This document shows, piece by piece, positions 17,072 through 24,775 of a stretch of DNA of 64,000 nucleotides (its first letter is position 1; every line of letters begins with the position of its first letter). The notes below the pieces were generated by a model. It searched no databases, was not told where the DNA came from, and saw nothing but the letters and a program-made list of their open reading frames with translations. The DNA comes from Serratia fonticola. Its GTDB lineage: Bacteria; Pseudomonadota; Gammaproteobacteria; Enterobacterales; Enterobacteriaceae. The translations under genes and the position numbers were made by a program. The DNA is taken from positions 496,001 to 560,000 of the forward strand of contig NZ_VFMK01000001.1 of the NCBI RefSeq assembly GCF_006715025.1. The letters run 5' to 3'.

Positions 17072-17602
17072 TTACGCTTTGGAAGGCAATTCTTCAATGG
17101 TGTGGAAATGGTTGGTGTAAATACAGATGTCACCCGCGATGCTGAGGGATTTCTCCACGATCTCGCGAGCGCTTAACTCCGTATTCTCCAACAACGCGCG
17201 GGCGGCAGACTGGGCATAAGGGCCGCCGGAACCAATCGCAATCAGATCATTTTCAGGCTGAACTACATCACCGTTACCGGTAATGATCAGCGAGGCGTTT
17301 TCATCGGCCACGGCCAGTAACGCTTCCAGTTTGCGCAGCATGCGATCGGTACGCCAATCTTTCGCCAGTTCAACGGCGGCTTTTACCAGATGGCCTTGGT
17401 GCATCTCCAGTTTGCGCTCGAACAGTTCGAACAGAGTGAATGCATCAGCCGTACCCCCGGCGAAACCGGCAATCACTTTATCGTTATACAGGCGACGAAC
17501 TTTTTTGACGTTGCCCTTCATTACCGTGTTGCCCAGTGTGGCCTGGCCATCGCCACCGATCACTACCTGGCCGTTGCGGCGTACGCTTACAATTGTTGTC
17601 AC
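17072..17602 (-). CDS. hslV: HslV, peptidase subunit of the HslVU protease
   Basis: The 176-residue proteasome-beta-like peptidase begins MTTIVSVRR; removal of Met exposes catalytic Thr, as in the family. GDGQATLGNTVMKG and GSGGPYAQSAARAL are conserved active-site and ring motifs. It forms a double hexamer capped by HslU and degrades SulA, RcsA and heat-damaged proteins. It is first of the hslVU pair; I did not identify a sigma-32 promoter with confidence. Confidence 0.98.
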   Translation of the reverse strand: MTTIVSVRRNGQVVIGGDGQATLGNTVMKGNVKKVRRLYNDKVIAGFAGGTADAFTLFELFERKLEMHQGHLVKAAVELAKDWRTDRMLRKLEALLAVADENASLIITGNGDVVQPENDLIAIGSGGPYAQSAARALLENTELSAREIVEKSLSIAGDICIYTNHFHTIEELPSKA

Positions 17603-17704
17603 GAGCAGACCCTCGTTGCAGACGGAAAGAAGTCCTCGCAGTCTCCGCGGGTGCAGAGACTACGAGGCATATTGAGAGTATAGATGGGGGGAGATTGACG
17701 CTTT

Positions 17705-18622
17705 TCAACCCCCAACAGAGAGGGGAATGCAACTTGACATGCCAATGCCCTTCAGGCGGGCCAAGGCTTTGTCTGCTGCGGCACGGGTGCTATAAGGGCC
17801 CAGCACGACGCGGTTCCAGCCTCCGCCTGTGGTGATGCGGCTTTCGATGCCCTCAAAGGCTAGCTGCGCCCGTACTGATTCCGCCTGATCGGTGGCGCGG
17901 AATGAGCCACATTGCACCATCCACTTCTGTTTCTGCTCAGGTTTGGTTTCTTGTTTGGCCGTTTCCTGTTGCTTCACTTGTGGCTTCGGTTCTGGCTGCC
18001 GGGTTTGCACCGGCGGCGTTACCGCCTGTGGCTTAGGTTGCTGCACCTGCGGTTTAGGTTGTTGTACCTGCGTTGCCCCATTGTTGAATGGGTTGCGTGG
18101 CGGCTGTGTTGTCTGTTGCACCGGCTGTTGCTGCATCTGTTGTTGCACTGACGGTTGTGTTTGCTGCTGGCGCCCGTTATTACGTGGCTGTAAAGGATCG
18201 TTATAAGGCACTTCAGACAGCTGCGTTGGTCGCTGCTGCATATCGGCCTGCATCTGTTCCAGCAGTTGACGCTGTTCATCGGTCAGTTGAGTTTTGGAGT
18301 TGATCTCCCCTCCGGCCGTTGGCTCGGTGGGTGATTGAACGCCAATCTGACGGTTCTCCAGCTCTTTGATATAACGCCAACGCTCTTCTGGCTTCGGCGG
18401 CAGGCCGTTACCTGGGCGAGTATTGTGCGTAGGTAGCATCGGTGCATCTTCCGGCTTGTTGTGCGTGATGAAATAGAGGCCACCGATAAAGACAACCAGA
18501 AGGGCGACGGCAAGCGCCACCACGGTTTTGGATACCTTCGGAGAACTGCGTTTTTTACGGCTGGGGGTCTTGCGCCGCGCTGCTCCTGAGCGCCCACGGC
18601 CTACATAGTCTCTCTGTGCCAC
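17705..18622 (-). CDS. ftsN: FtsN, essential cell-division protein
   Basis: The protein of about 305 residues has a short cytoplasmic, Arg/Lys-rich tail, one transmembrane helix near residues 32-53 (VVALAVALLVVFIGGLYFI), a periplasmic essential segment (PPKPEERWRYIKELENRQIG), a long Gln/Pro-rich low-complexity linker (about 120-225) and a C-terminal SPOR peptidoglycan-binding domain (KWMVQCGSF onward). It triggers septal peptidoglycan synthesis by FtsWI. GTG at 18622 is chosen: it gives the conserved N-terminus (V)AQRDYVGRG with GGA upstream. Confidence 0.93.
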   Translation of the reverse strand: MAQRDYVGRGRSGAARRKTPSRKKRSSPKVSKTVVALAVALLVVFIGGLYFITHNKPEDAPMLPTHNTRPGNGLPPKPEERWRYIKELENRQIGVQSPTEPTAGGEINSKTQLTDEQRQLLEQMQADMQQRPTQLSEVPYNDPLQPRNNGRQQQTQPSVQQQMQQQPVQQTTQPPRNPFNNGATQVQQPKPQVQQPKPQAVTPPVQTRQPEPKPQVKQQETAKQETKPEQKQKWMVQCGSFRATDQAESVRAQLAFEGIESRITTGGGWNRVVLGPYSTRAAADKALARLKGIGMSSCIPLSVGG

Positions 18623-18727
18623 TGTAATTCCGCTGTGTCCTGATAAGGTTAGAGCCTCCCCCCTCGCTTTCAAGCAGCAGCCGGGTTGGCTGCAATTTGC
18701 AATCTAAGAGGCATAGGCTATTTTACC

Positions 18728-18808
18728 GGCTATTTTGCGTCAGCTTCCAGCCCATAGTGAATGCCCTACAGGCACGCACATTTGGGGAGCTGTCCTGGCA
18801 AAATAGCC
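18728..18808. repeat. 81-bp nested palindrome between ftsN and cytR
   Basis: Perfect 11-bp arms GGCTATTTTGC (18728-18738) and GCAAAATAGCC (18798-18808) enclose a second pair, CAGCT/AGCTG, and an inner stem GTG..GCC/GGC..CAC. The whole can fold into one long hairpin. It could be a mobile palindromic repeat or a structured RNA; there is no coding potential. Confidence 0.6.
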
Positions 18809-18878
18809 ACAACAATGATCATTACGCCTTTATGACAGGCGTTGGGTCAGCCATGTTACTTAACCCAAAAATATTTGA

Positions 18879-19907
18879 CTAGCGTTTAGGGGCTGCGGTG
18901 CTGCCTCTGATGATCAATTCACTGTCTAAAAGCCGGGAACCGCTATTCACGACCTGCCCATGTAACTGTTCCAGCAACAACAACATTGCCTGCTGACCGA
19001 TCTGGAAGCGGGGCTGCGCGACGGTGGTCAGTGGTGGATCGCAATACTGCGTCAGTTTGATATCGTCAAAGCCGACAATGGAGAGGTCTTGCGGTACCCG
19101 CAAACCCATCTTTTTGGCTTGGGATAGCACGCCGATCGCCATGACATCACTGTGACAGAAGACTGCCGTTGGCGGTTTTGGCAGTGCCATCAGCGATGCC
19201 AATGCCTGTGCGCCAGCTTCGTAAGTGAAATCACCCCGGGTAATATAACTGCTTTCGACGTTAATGCCATTACGGCGTAGCGCTTGAATGTAACCCTGTA
19301 GTCGATAATGACTGAGTGGCATATGCTCTGGCCCGGCCACGCAGGCTATCTGTTTGTGGCCAAGCTGATGCAGATAATGTACGGCTTCAAATGCGGCGGT
19401 CAGGTTGTCGATGTGGACCGTTGGCAGCTCCAGCTCCGGCGCAAACTCGTTAGCCATCACCATGGGGGGCAGGTTGCGCTGTTCTTCCTTGCTGGCGTCG
19501 AACGGCAGATTGGAGCCCAGCAGCAACATGCCGTCGATTTGTTTGGTGATGATCAGATTGACGAAGGTGCGTTCCTGTTGATTTTGCTGCGCGCAGTCAC
19601 CGATCAACACCAGGTAACCCTGTTGCGCCGCCGTTTGCTCGATCCCCTGGATCACATCGGCAAAGAACGGATCGCAAATATCCGGGACGATCACCAGGAT
19701 GGTACGGGATTCATTGCGTTTGATATTACGAGATAGGGCATGAGGGGAATAACCCACGGCCAGCACGGCCTGCTCAACTTTCTGGCGCGTCGGCGTTGAC
19801 ACCTTTTCCGGGTTCATCAGCGCTCGTGATACGGTCGCCGTTGAAACGCCGGCCATTTCGGCAACGTCTTTCATGGTTGCCATGGTTAACTCTTTTTTGT
19901 GTTCCAA
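18879..19907 (-). CDS. cytR: CytR, LacI-family nucleoside-catabolism repressor
   Basis: The 342-residue regulator has an N-terminal HTH (TMKDVAEMAGVSTATVSRALMNPEKVS) and a periplasmic-binding-protein-like effector domain. It represses nucleoside uptake and catabolism genes together with CRP and responds to cytidine. I place the start at a TTG (19907): AGGAG lies 7 nt upstream, and the N-terminus MEHKKELTMATMKDV then equals E. coli CytR in length. ATG at 19883 is the fallback. It lies between ftsN and priA as in E. coli. Confidence 0.92.
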   Translation of the reverse strand: MEHKKELTMATMKDVAEMAGVSTATVSRALMNPEKVSTPTRQKVEQAVLAVGYSPHALSRNIKRNESRTILVIVPDICDPFFADVIQGIEQTAAQQGYLVLIGDCAQQNQQERTFVNLIITKQIDGMLLLGSNLPFDASKEEQRNLPPMVMANEFAPELELPTVHIDNLTAAFEAVHYLHQLGHKQIACVAGPEHMPLSHYRLQGYIQALRRNGINVESSYITRGDFTYEAGAQALASLMALPKPPTAVFCHSDVMAIGVLSQAKKMGLRVPQDLSIVGFDDIKLTQYCDPPLTTVAQPRFQIGQQAMLLLLEQLHGQVVNSGSRLLDSELIIRGSTAAPKR

Positions 19908-20188
19908 CGCCTTTCTCCTTGCGTTCGCCCCATGCCAACGCGGTGACTTCAGTTTGCTCACAAATTCTGGCATGCGGTGGTGTTATTATTTTTAGCGCCA
20001 TCCACGTTCAAACATCCCATGATGATACTTGGATGCAAAAAGCCTTCTCAGACATTCTAAACAGATTACGACCGGCTTTTGTTACCTAATTTGCATAAAA
20101 AGTGTGACGCGAGAGGGTTTTTTAGCGTTCGATCGCAAATTGTGGGGTAAACGTTTGCTCACTGAGTCATAAATAAGATTTGTCTTAG

Positions 20189-22384
20189 TCAGCTGTCGAT
20201 GGGATCGACGTCCAACGTCCATTTTACCTTGCGTGCCTGAGGCAGGGTGCCAATCAGCGGCAATGTACTTTTCATCAGGTGCTGCAACAGTCGCCGGGAA
20301 GGATGCTGTAACAGCAGTTGCCAACGGAAGCGGCCACCGCGTTTTGGCTGCAGAGCTGGAACGGGTCCCAATACCCATAGCGAATTATCCTTTAGCGGGC
20401 TGGCCTCCAACAGATTGCGCAGTTGCTGTAAGAACAGCGGTGCCTGCTGATTATCGTGATCTTCTGAACGCACGATGATGTGGTTGGTATAAGGCGGCAG
20501 GAAGACGCTGCTGCGCTCGGCCAATGTTTGCTTGGCAAAGGCGTCATAGCCCTGTTGCAGCAGGATTTGCAGTAAAGGATGCTCCGGGTGATGGGTTTGT
20601 AGCAGAACTTCGCCCTGTTTGCCCGCTCGCCCGGCACGGCCGGAAACCTGAGTGTAGAGTTGGGCAAAGCGCTCGGCAGAGCGGAAATCGGCCGAGAATA
20701 GTGCACCGTCCACGTCCAGCAGCGCAACCAGAGTGACATCAGGGAAGTGGTGGCCCTTTGCCAGCATTTGCGTGCCGATCAGGATCCGTGGGCCACCGCG
20801 GTGAATGTCTGCCAGATGCTGTTCCAGTGAGCCCTTACGGCTGGTCGTATCGCGATCGATACGGGTAATGGCGGTTTCCGGGAACAGCGGAGCCAGCTCG
20901 TTTTCCAGTTGTTCGGTACCGACGCCGACGGAAACCAGATGCGTTGAACCGCATTGTGGGCACTGGTGCGGCACTGGGCGCTGGCTGTCGCAGTGGTGGC
21001 AGCGTAGCTGGCGCTGATGTTGGTGGAACGTATAGTAATGGTCGCACCGTTGGCATTCGGCAATCCAGCCGCATTCATGGCATAGCAGTGCCGGTGCATA
21101 TCCGCGGCGATTGAGGAATAACATCACCTGATTGCCGTTCTTCAGATGGTGTTGCATGCTTTTCAGCAGGGGCTGAGACAGACCTACCTTCAGCGGCAGC
21201 CCTTTCAGGTCGATCAGATGCTGATTCGCCGGTTTGGCATTCCCCGCCCGCTGGGTTAATTTGAGCTGGCGGTATTTGCCTAATTGTACATTGTGCAGCG
21301 TTTCCAGTGCTGGCGTCGCCGAGCCCATCACCATCGGGATATCCTCTTCCCGAGCGCGGAATACGGCCAGATCGCGAGCGTGGTAGCGCCAACCCTCCTG
21401 CTGTTTATAGGAGCTGTCGTGTTCTTCATCAATGATGATCACTCCGAGGCGCGAGAAGGGCGTAAATAACGCCGAGCGAGTGCCAATCACAATGGCGGCT
21501 TCCCCGCTGCGAGCACGTAGCCAAACGGCAAGCCGTTCACTGTCGTTCAGGCCGGAGTGCAGCACTTCTACTGGGGCGTTGAAGCGTTCACGAAAGCGGG
21601 CAATGGTCTGCGGGGTGAGCCCGATCTCTGGCACCAGAACCAAAGCCTGTTTGCCCTTCGCCAGAATATTTTCCAGCACGCTGAGATAAACCTCGGTTTT
21701 GCCGGAGCCGGTGACCCCGGCCAGCAACCAGGCAGCAAATTGTTCGTCTTCGCTACGGATGGCACCCACCGCGGTGGCCTGTTCAGTATTGAGCCGCAGC
21801 CGTTCTCCAAGGACCTCAAACCCCGGGCGCCAATCCTGTGTTGCCACCACTTGCGCACGCAGATCGACCAACCCTTTGGCACGTAACGCCTGCAGTGCGC
21901 TTTCTGTCAGCGCCAGCTCATTGACCTGGTGACGGTACACCGGGCGTTGCAGTACGGCAGCCAAGGCCTGTTGCTGTTTTGGTGCGCGCTTCAGGCTTTC
22001 TGGTGGTGTGGCGCGGCCCTGCTCGGTGGCGAACCATTGCCATAATGGGGCCGCTTCTGCGGGTTTCCCTTGGCGTAACAGGATAGGCAATGCGTGGAAC
22101 AGCACTTCACCGATGGGATAATGGTAATATTCGCTGGCCCACAACAGGATACGCCACAGGCTGGCAGAGAACAGCGAGTCGCGATCCAACAGATTGTCGA
22201 TAGGCTTGAGTTTATCCAGTGGCAGTTCGCTGGTTTCGCTTGAGCCAGTGATAATCCCTATTGCGCGCTGCTTTCCCCAAGGCACACTGACGCGCGCGCC
22301 GATGACCGGCTGCATACCATCTGGCAGCAGATAATCGAAGGTGCGGGCAAGAGGAACCGGTAAAGCGACGTGTACAACAGGCAT
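20189..22384 (-). CDS. priA: PriA, primosomal replication-restart helicase
   Basis: The 731-residue superfamily 2 helicase restarts collapsed replication forks. It contains the N-terminal 3'-DNA-binding domain, Walker A AGVTGSGKTEVY near residue 225, DEEH box in IIIDEEHDSSYKQ near 320 and eight zinc-binding cysteines (CHECGWIAECQRC to CPQCGS, about 435-480), followed by helicase motifs such as LIGTQMLAKGHHFP and QVSGRAGRAG. ATG at 22384 (MPVVHVALPVPL) gives the family length. A longer frame extends 82 codons upstream into a repeat and is not used. Confidence 0.97.
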   Translation of the reverse strand: MPVVHVALPVPLARTFDYLLPDGMQPVIGARVSVPWGKQRAIGIITGSSETSELPLDKLKPIDNLLDRDSLFSASLWRILLWASEYYHYPIGEVLFHALPILLRQGKPAEAAPLWQWFATEQGRATPPESLKRAPKQQQALAAVLQRPVYRHQVNELALTESALQALRAKGLVDLRAQVVATQDWRPGFEVLGERLRLNTEQATAVGAIRSEDEQFAAWLLAGVTGSGKTEVYLSVLENILAKGKQALVLVPEIGLTPQTIARFRERFNAPVEVLHSGLNDSERLAVWLRARSGEAAIVIGTRSALFTPFSRLGVIIIDEEHDSSYKQQEGWRYHARDLAVFRAREEDIPMVMGSATPALETLHNVQLGKYRQLKLTQRAGNAKPANQHLIDLKGLPLKVGLSQPLLKSMQHHLKNGNQVMLFLNRRGYAPALLCHECGWIAECQRCDHYYTFHQHQRQLRCHHCDSQRPVPHQCPQCGSTHLVSVGVGTEQLENELAPLFPETAITRIDRDTTSRKGSLEQHLADIHRGGPRILIGTQMLAKGHHFPDVTLVALLDVDGALFSADFRSAERFAQLYTQVSGRAGRAGKQGEVLLQTHHPEHPLLQILLQQGYDAFAKQTLAERSSVFLPPYTNHIIVRSEDHDNQQAPLFLQQLRNLLEASPLKDNSLWVLGPVPALQPKRGGRFRWQLLLQHPSRRLLQHLMKSTLPLIGTLPQARKVKWTLDVDPIDS

Positions 22385-22434
22385 GTGGCTATCCAGATGG
22401 AAAAAAGTGTTGGCTAGTTTACACCGCGAGCCGC

Positions 22435-22545
22435 TATACCCTAAATAATTCAGGTGATAGGACACTGGGCAACAGTGCATCGCGTTTTTGAACTGAGCCA
22501 CTGAGCGTAGCCAACGCACATGCAGCGTGAAGTTGGGCGGGTATA
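22435..22545. repeat. Palindromic-end intergenic repeat (111-bp copy) between priA and rpmE
   Basis: Perfect 7-bp ends TATACCC / GGGTATA enclose 97 bp. The right end, CATGCAGCGTGAAG...GGGTATA, resembles the conserved end of the copies at 12178-12369 and 13676-13721 but is more diverged. Confidence 0.6.
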
Positions 22546-22560
22546 AATGTACGGATCCGA

Positions 22561-22588
22561 TTGCGCAGTACATTTTATTCTGTATAAT
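22561..22588 (+). promoter_or_regulatory. rpmE promoter
   Basis: TTGCGC and a perfect TATAAT are separated by 16 bp, about 100 bp upstream of the rpmE start. The downstream leader could hold the L31 autoregulatory structure known in E. coli; I could not define it. Confidence 0.65.
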
Positions 22589-22691
22589 TTGCCGCCTTTG
22601 GTATAATTCCATATCAAAAGCGATCATCAACCACGTGTGGTGTCTGGCGGAACAGGGCTGGATAGCGACACGGCCTTAACTGAGGTTTCCC

Positions 22692-22907
22692 ATGAAACAA
22701 GGTATCCACCCAAAATACGAAGAAGTTACTGCTAACTGCTCTTGCGGTAACGTGATCAAAATCCGCTCAACCGTGGGTCACGATCTGAACCTGGACGTTT
22801 GTGGCGAATGCCACCCGTTCTACACTGGCAAGCAGCGTGACGTTGCTACCGGTGGCCGCGTTGACCGCTTCAACAAGCGTTTCAGCGTACCAGGCGTTAA
22901 GAAATAA
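22692..22907 (+). CDS. rpmE: Ribosomal protein L31 (zinc-binding form)
   Basis: The 71-residue protein is the C+ type L31, with four zinc-ligand cysteines at positions 16, 18, 37 and 40 (NCSCGN and DVCGECHPFYTGKQ). L31 bridges the 50S and 30S subunits at the central protuberance. Under zinc limitation it is usually replaced by a Cys-free paralogue, which is not in this window. A GAGG-like ribosome site precedes the ATG. It is divergent from priA and converges on metJ. Confidence 0.98.
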   Translation: MKQGIHPKYEEVTANCSCGNVIKIRSTVGHDLNLDVCGECHPFYTGKQRDVATGGRVDRFNKRFSVPGVKK

Positions 22908-22926
22908 GTTTTCTTATCGTCAGATG

Positions 22927-22952
22927 AAAAAGGCGCCACAGGCGCCTTTTTT
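22927..22952. terminator. Bidirectional terminator between rpmE and metJ
   Basis: AAAAAGGCGCC-ACA-GGCGCCTTTTTT is a perfect inverted repeat with A and T runs serving both convergent genes. Confidence 0.93.
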
Positions 22953-22977
22953 CGTTTTTGCCTTCTGGGCAGGCAGA

Positions 22978-23295
22978 TCAATATTCCCAGGAATCGGGAT
23001 CAACACCCAATTCACGCATCAGCACTTTCGCGGCTTCCGGGATTTCATCGCTGCGTTCTTTGCGCAGGTCTTCATCATTTGGCAGCGGCTGACCGGTAAA
23101 GGCGTGCAGGAATGCTTCACATAACAATTCGCTGTTAGTGGCGTGGCGCAGGTTGTTCACCTGGCGACGGGTCCGTTCATCAGTCAGGATTTTCAGGACC
23201 TTTAGCGGAATGGATACCGTGATTTTTTTTACTTGCTCGCTTTTCTTACCGTGTTCAGCGTAAGGGCTGACATACTCGCCGTTCCACTCAGCCAT
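22978..23295 (-). CDS. metJ: MetJ, methionine regulon repressor
   Basis: The 105-residue ribbon-helix-helix repressor uses S-adenosylmethionine as corepressor. The beta-strand that reads the met box is KKITVSIPLKVLKIL near residue 22, followed by RRQVNNLRHATNSELLCEAF. The length equals E. coli MetJ (105). It is divergent from metBL; the four tandem met boxes at 23520-23551 lie in the shared intergenic region. Confidence 0.98.
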   Translation of the reverse strand: MAEWNGEYVSPYAEHGKKSEQVKKITVSIPLKVLKILTDERTRRQVNNLRHATNSELLCEAFLHAFTGQPLPNDEDLRKERSDEIPEAAKVLMRELGVDPDSWEY

Positions 23296-23519
23296 GGGAC
23301 ACCTTAAAATTTGTCTGAAAATTACAAAATTCTAAAAACCGGCTAATTATGCCCGATCTTCACTGTTCTCACTAAATAAATGTCAATTCTACGCGACAAC
23401 GATCACTGTGTAACGCTGATCAATAGGCGAAGCCTATGCATTTAGGATTAACATCTTATCGTCATAACAAACTGCCATAATTTTAGCGGGTATTGTCCCT
23501 TTGCTCAATCTATACGCAA

Positions 23520-23551
23520 AGAAGTTTAGATGTCCAGATGTATTGACGTCT
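23520..23551. promoter_or_regulatory. MetJ operator: four tandem met boxes upstream of metB
   Basis: Four contiguous 8-bp units, AGAAGTTT, AGATGTCC, AGATGTAT and TGACGTCT, match the met-box consensus AGACGTCT with variation. They lie about 60 bp upstream of metB in the metJ-metB gap. Tandem boxes allow cooperative binding of MetJ dimers. The rest of the 317-bp gap holds no gene. Confidence 0.9.
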
Positions 23552-23612
23552 ATTTCCGCTGCGGTTAATCTTTAGGCCTCATTTTCCCACTTTCCGAGAG
23601 CCGAGATACCCT

Positions 23613-24773
23613 ATGACGCGTAAACCAGCCACGATTGCCGTGCGTAGCGGTCTGAACGATGACGAACAGTACGGCTGCGTCGTCCCGCCGATCCATCTTT
23701 CCAGTACCTATAATTTCACCGACTTCAACCAGCCCCGAGCCCATGACTACTCACGGCGTGGCAATCCGACGCGTGATGTGGTGCAGCGTGCCTTGGCGGA
23801 GCTGGAAGGCGGGGCGGGAGCGGTGATGACCGGGAGTGGTATGTCGGCAATCCATCTGGTGACGACGGTATTGCTCAAGCCTGGCGATCTGCTGGTGGCC
23901 CCTCATGATTGTTATGGGGGAAGTTACCGCCTGTTTGACAGCCTGAGCAAACGTGGAGCATATCGGGTGCAGTTTGTTGATCAAGGCAATGCAGCCGAGC
24001 TGCAGCAGGCATTAGCACAAAAGCCGAAATTGGTGCTGATCGAAAGCCCGAGCAACCCCCTGCTGCGGGTGGTGGATATTGCGGCAATCTGTAAAGCCGC
24101 ACACGAAGTGGGTGCGCTGACCGTCGTTGATAACACTTTCCTCAGCCCGGCTCTGCAACAGCCACTCGATCTGGGTGCCGATCTGGTGGTGCATTCCTGT
24201 ACCAAGTATCTCAATGGCCATTCCGATGTGGTGGCGGGGGCGGTGATTGCCAAAGATCAGGCGCTGGCGGTAGAACTGGCATGGTGGGCAAACAATATTG
24301 GCGTTACGGGGGCGGCGTTCGATAGCTATTTGTTATTACGTGGGATGCGTACTTTGTCACCGCGTATCAAGGCTGCGCAGCACAATGCCGAGGCGATTGT
24401 CAGTTATTTACAGCAGCAACCTTTGGTCAAAAAGCTGTATCATCCTTCTCTGCCGGAAAACCCAGGCCATGAGATTGCGTGCCGCCAACAGCGTGGCTTC
24501 GGTGCCATGCTCAGCTTTGAACTGGACGGTGACGAAGCACTGCTGCGCCGTTTCCTGTCAGCGCTGGAGTTGTTTACTCTGGCAGAATCACTGGGTGGCG
24601 TAGAAAGCCTGATCTCTCATGCGGCGACCATGACCCATGCGGGGATGGCGCCAGAGGCGCGCGCCGCAGCCGGCATTTCCGAAAGCCTGTTGCGTATTTC
24701 TGTGGGTATTGAAGATAGTGAAGATTTGATTGCCGATCTGGAACAAGCCTTCCAGGCGGCGGCAACGAGGTAA
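23613..24773 (+). CDS. metB: Cystathionine gamma-synthase
   Basis: The 386-residue PLP enzyme joins O-succinylhomoserine and cysteine to cystathionine in methionine synthesis. The PLP-binding lysine (about 198) is in LVVHSCTKYLNGHSD; YSRRGNPTRD near residue 46 and GSGMSAIHLV near 76 are conserved cofactor-site segments. The length equals E. coli MetB. It is the first gene of metBL, with the metL ATG 2 nt after its stop, and is controlled by the upstream met boxes. Confidence 0.98.
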   Translation: MTRKPATIAVRSGLNDDEQYGCVVPPIHLSSTYNFTDFNQPRAHDYSRRGNPTRDVVQRALAELEGGAGAVMTGSGMSAIHLVTTVLLKPGDLLVAPHDCYGGSYRLFDSLSKRGAYRVQFVDQGNAAELQQALAQKPKLVLIESPSNPLLRVVDIAAICKAAHEVGALTVVDNTFLSPALQQPLDLGADLVVHSCTKYLNGHSDVVAGAVIAKDQALAVELAWWANNIGVTGAAFDSYLLLRGMRTLSPRIKAAQHNAEAIVSYLQQQPLVKKLYHPSLPENPGHEIACRQQRGFGAMLSFELDGDEALLRRFLSALELFTLAESLGGVESLISHAATMTHAGMAPEARAAAGISESLLRISVGIEDSEDLIADLEQAFQAAATR

Positions 24774-24775
24774 GC

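Noticed and set aside
22385..22630. In-frame upstream extension of priA
   Set aside because: It runs through a palindromic repeat and encodes no conserved sequence; MPVVHVALPVPL at 22384 is the family N-terminus.
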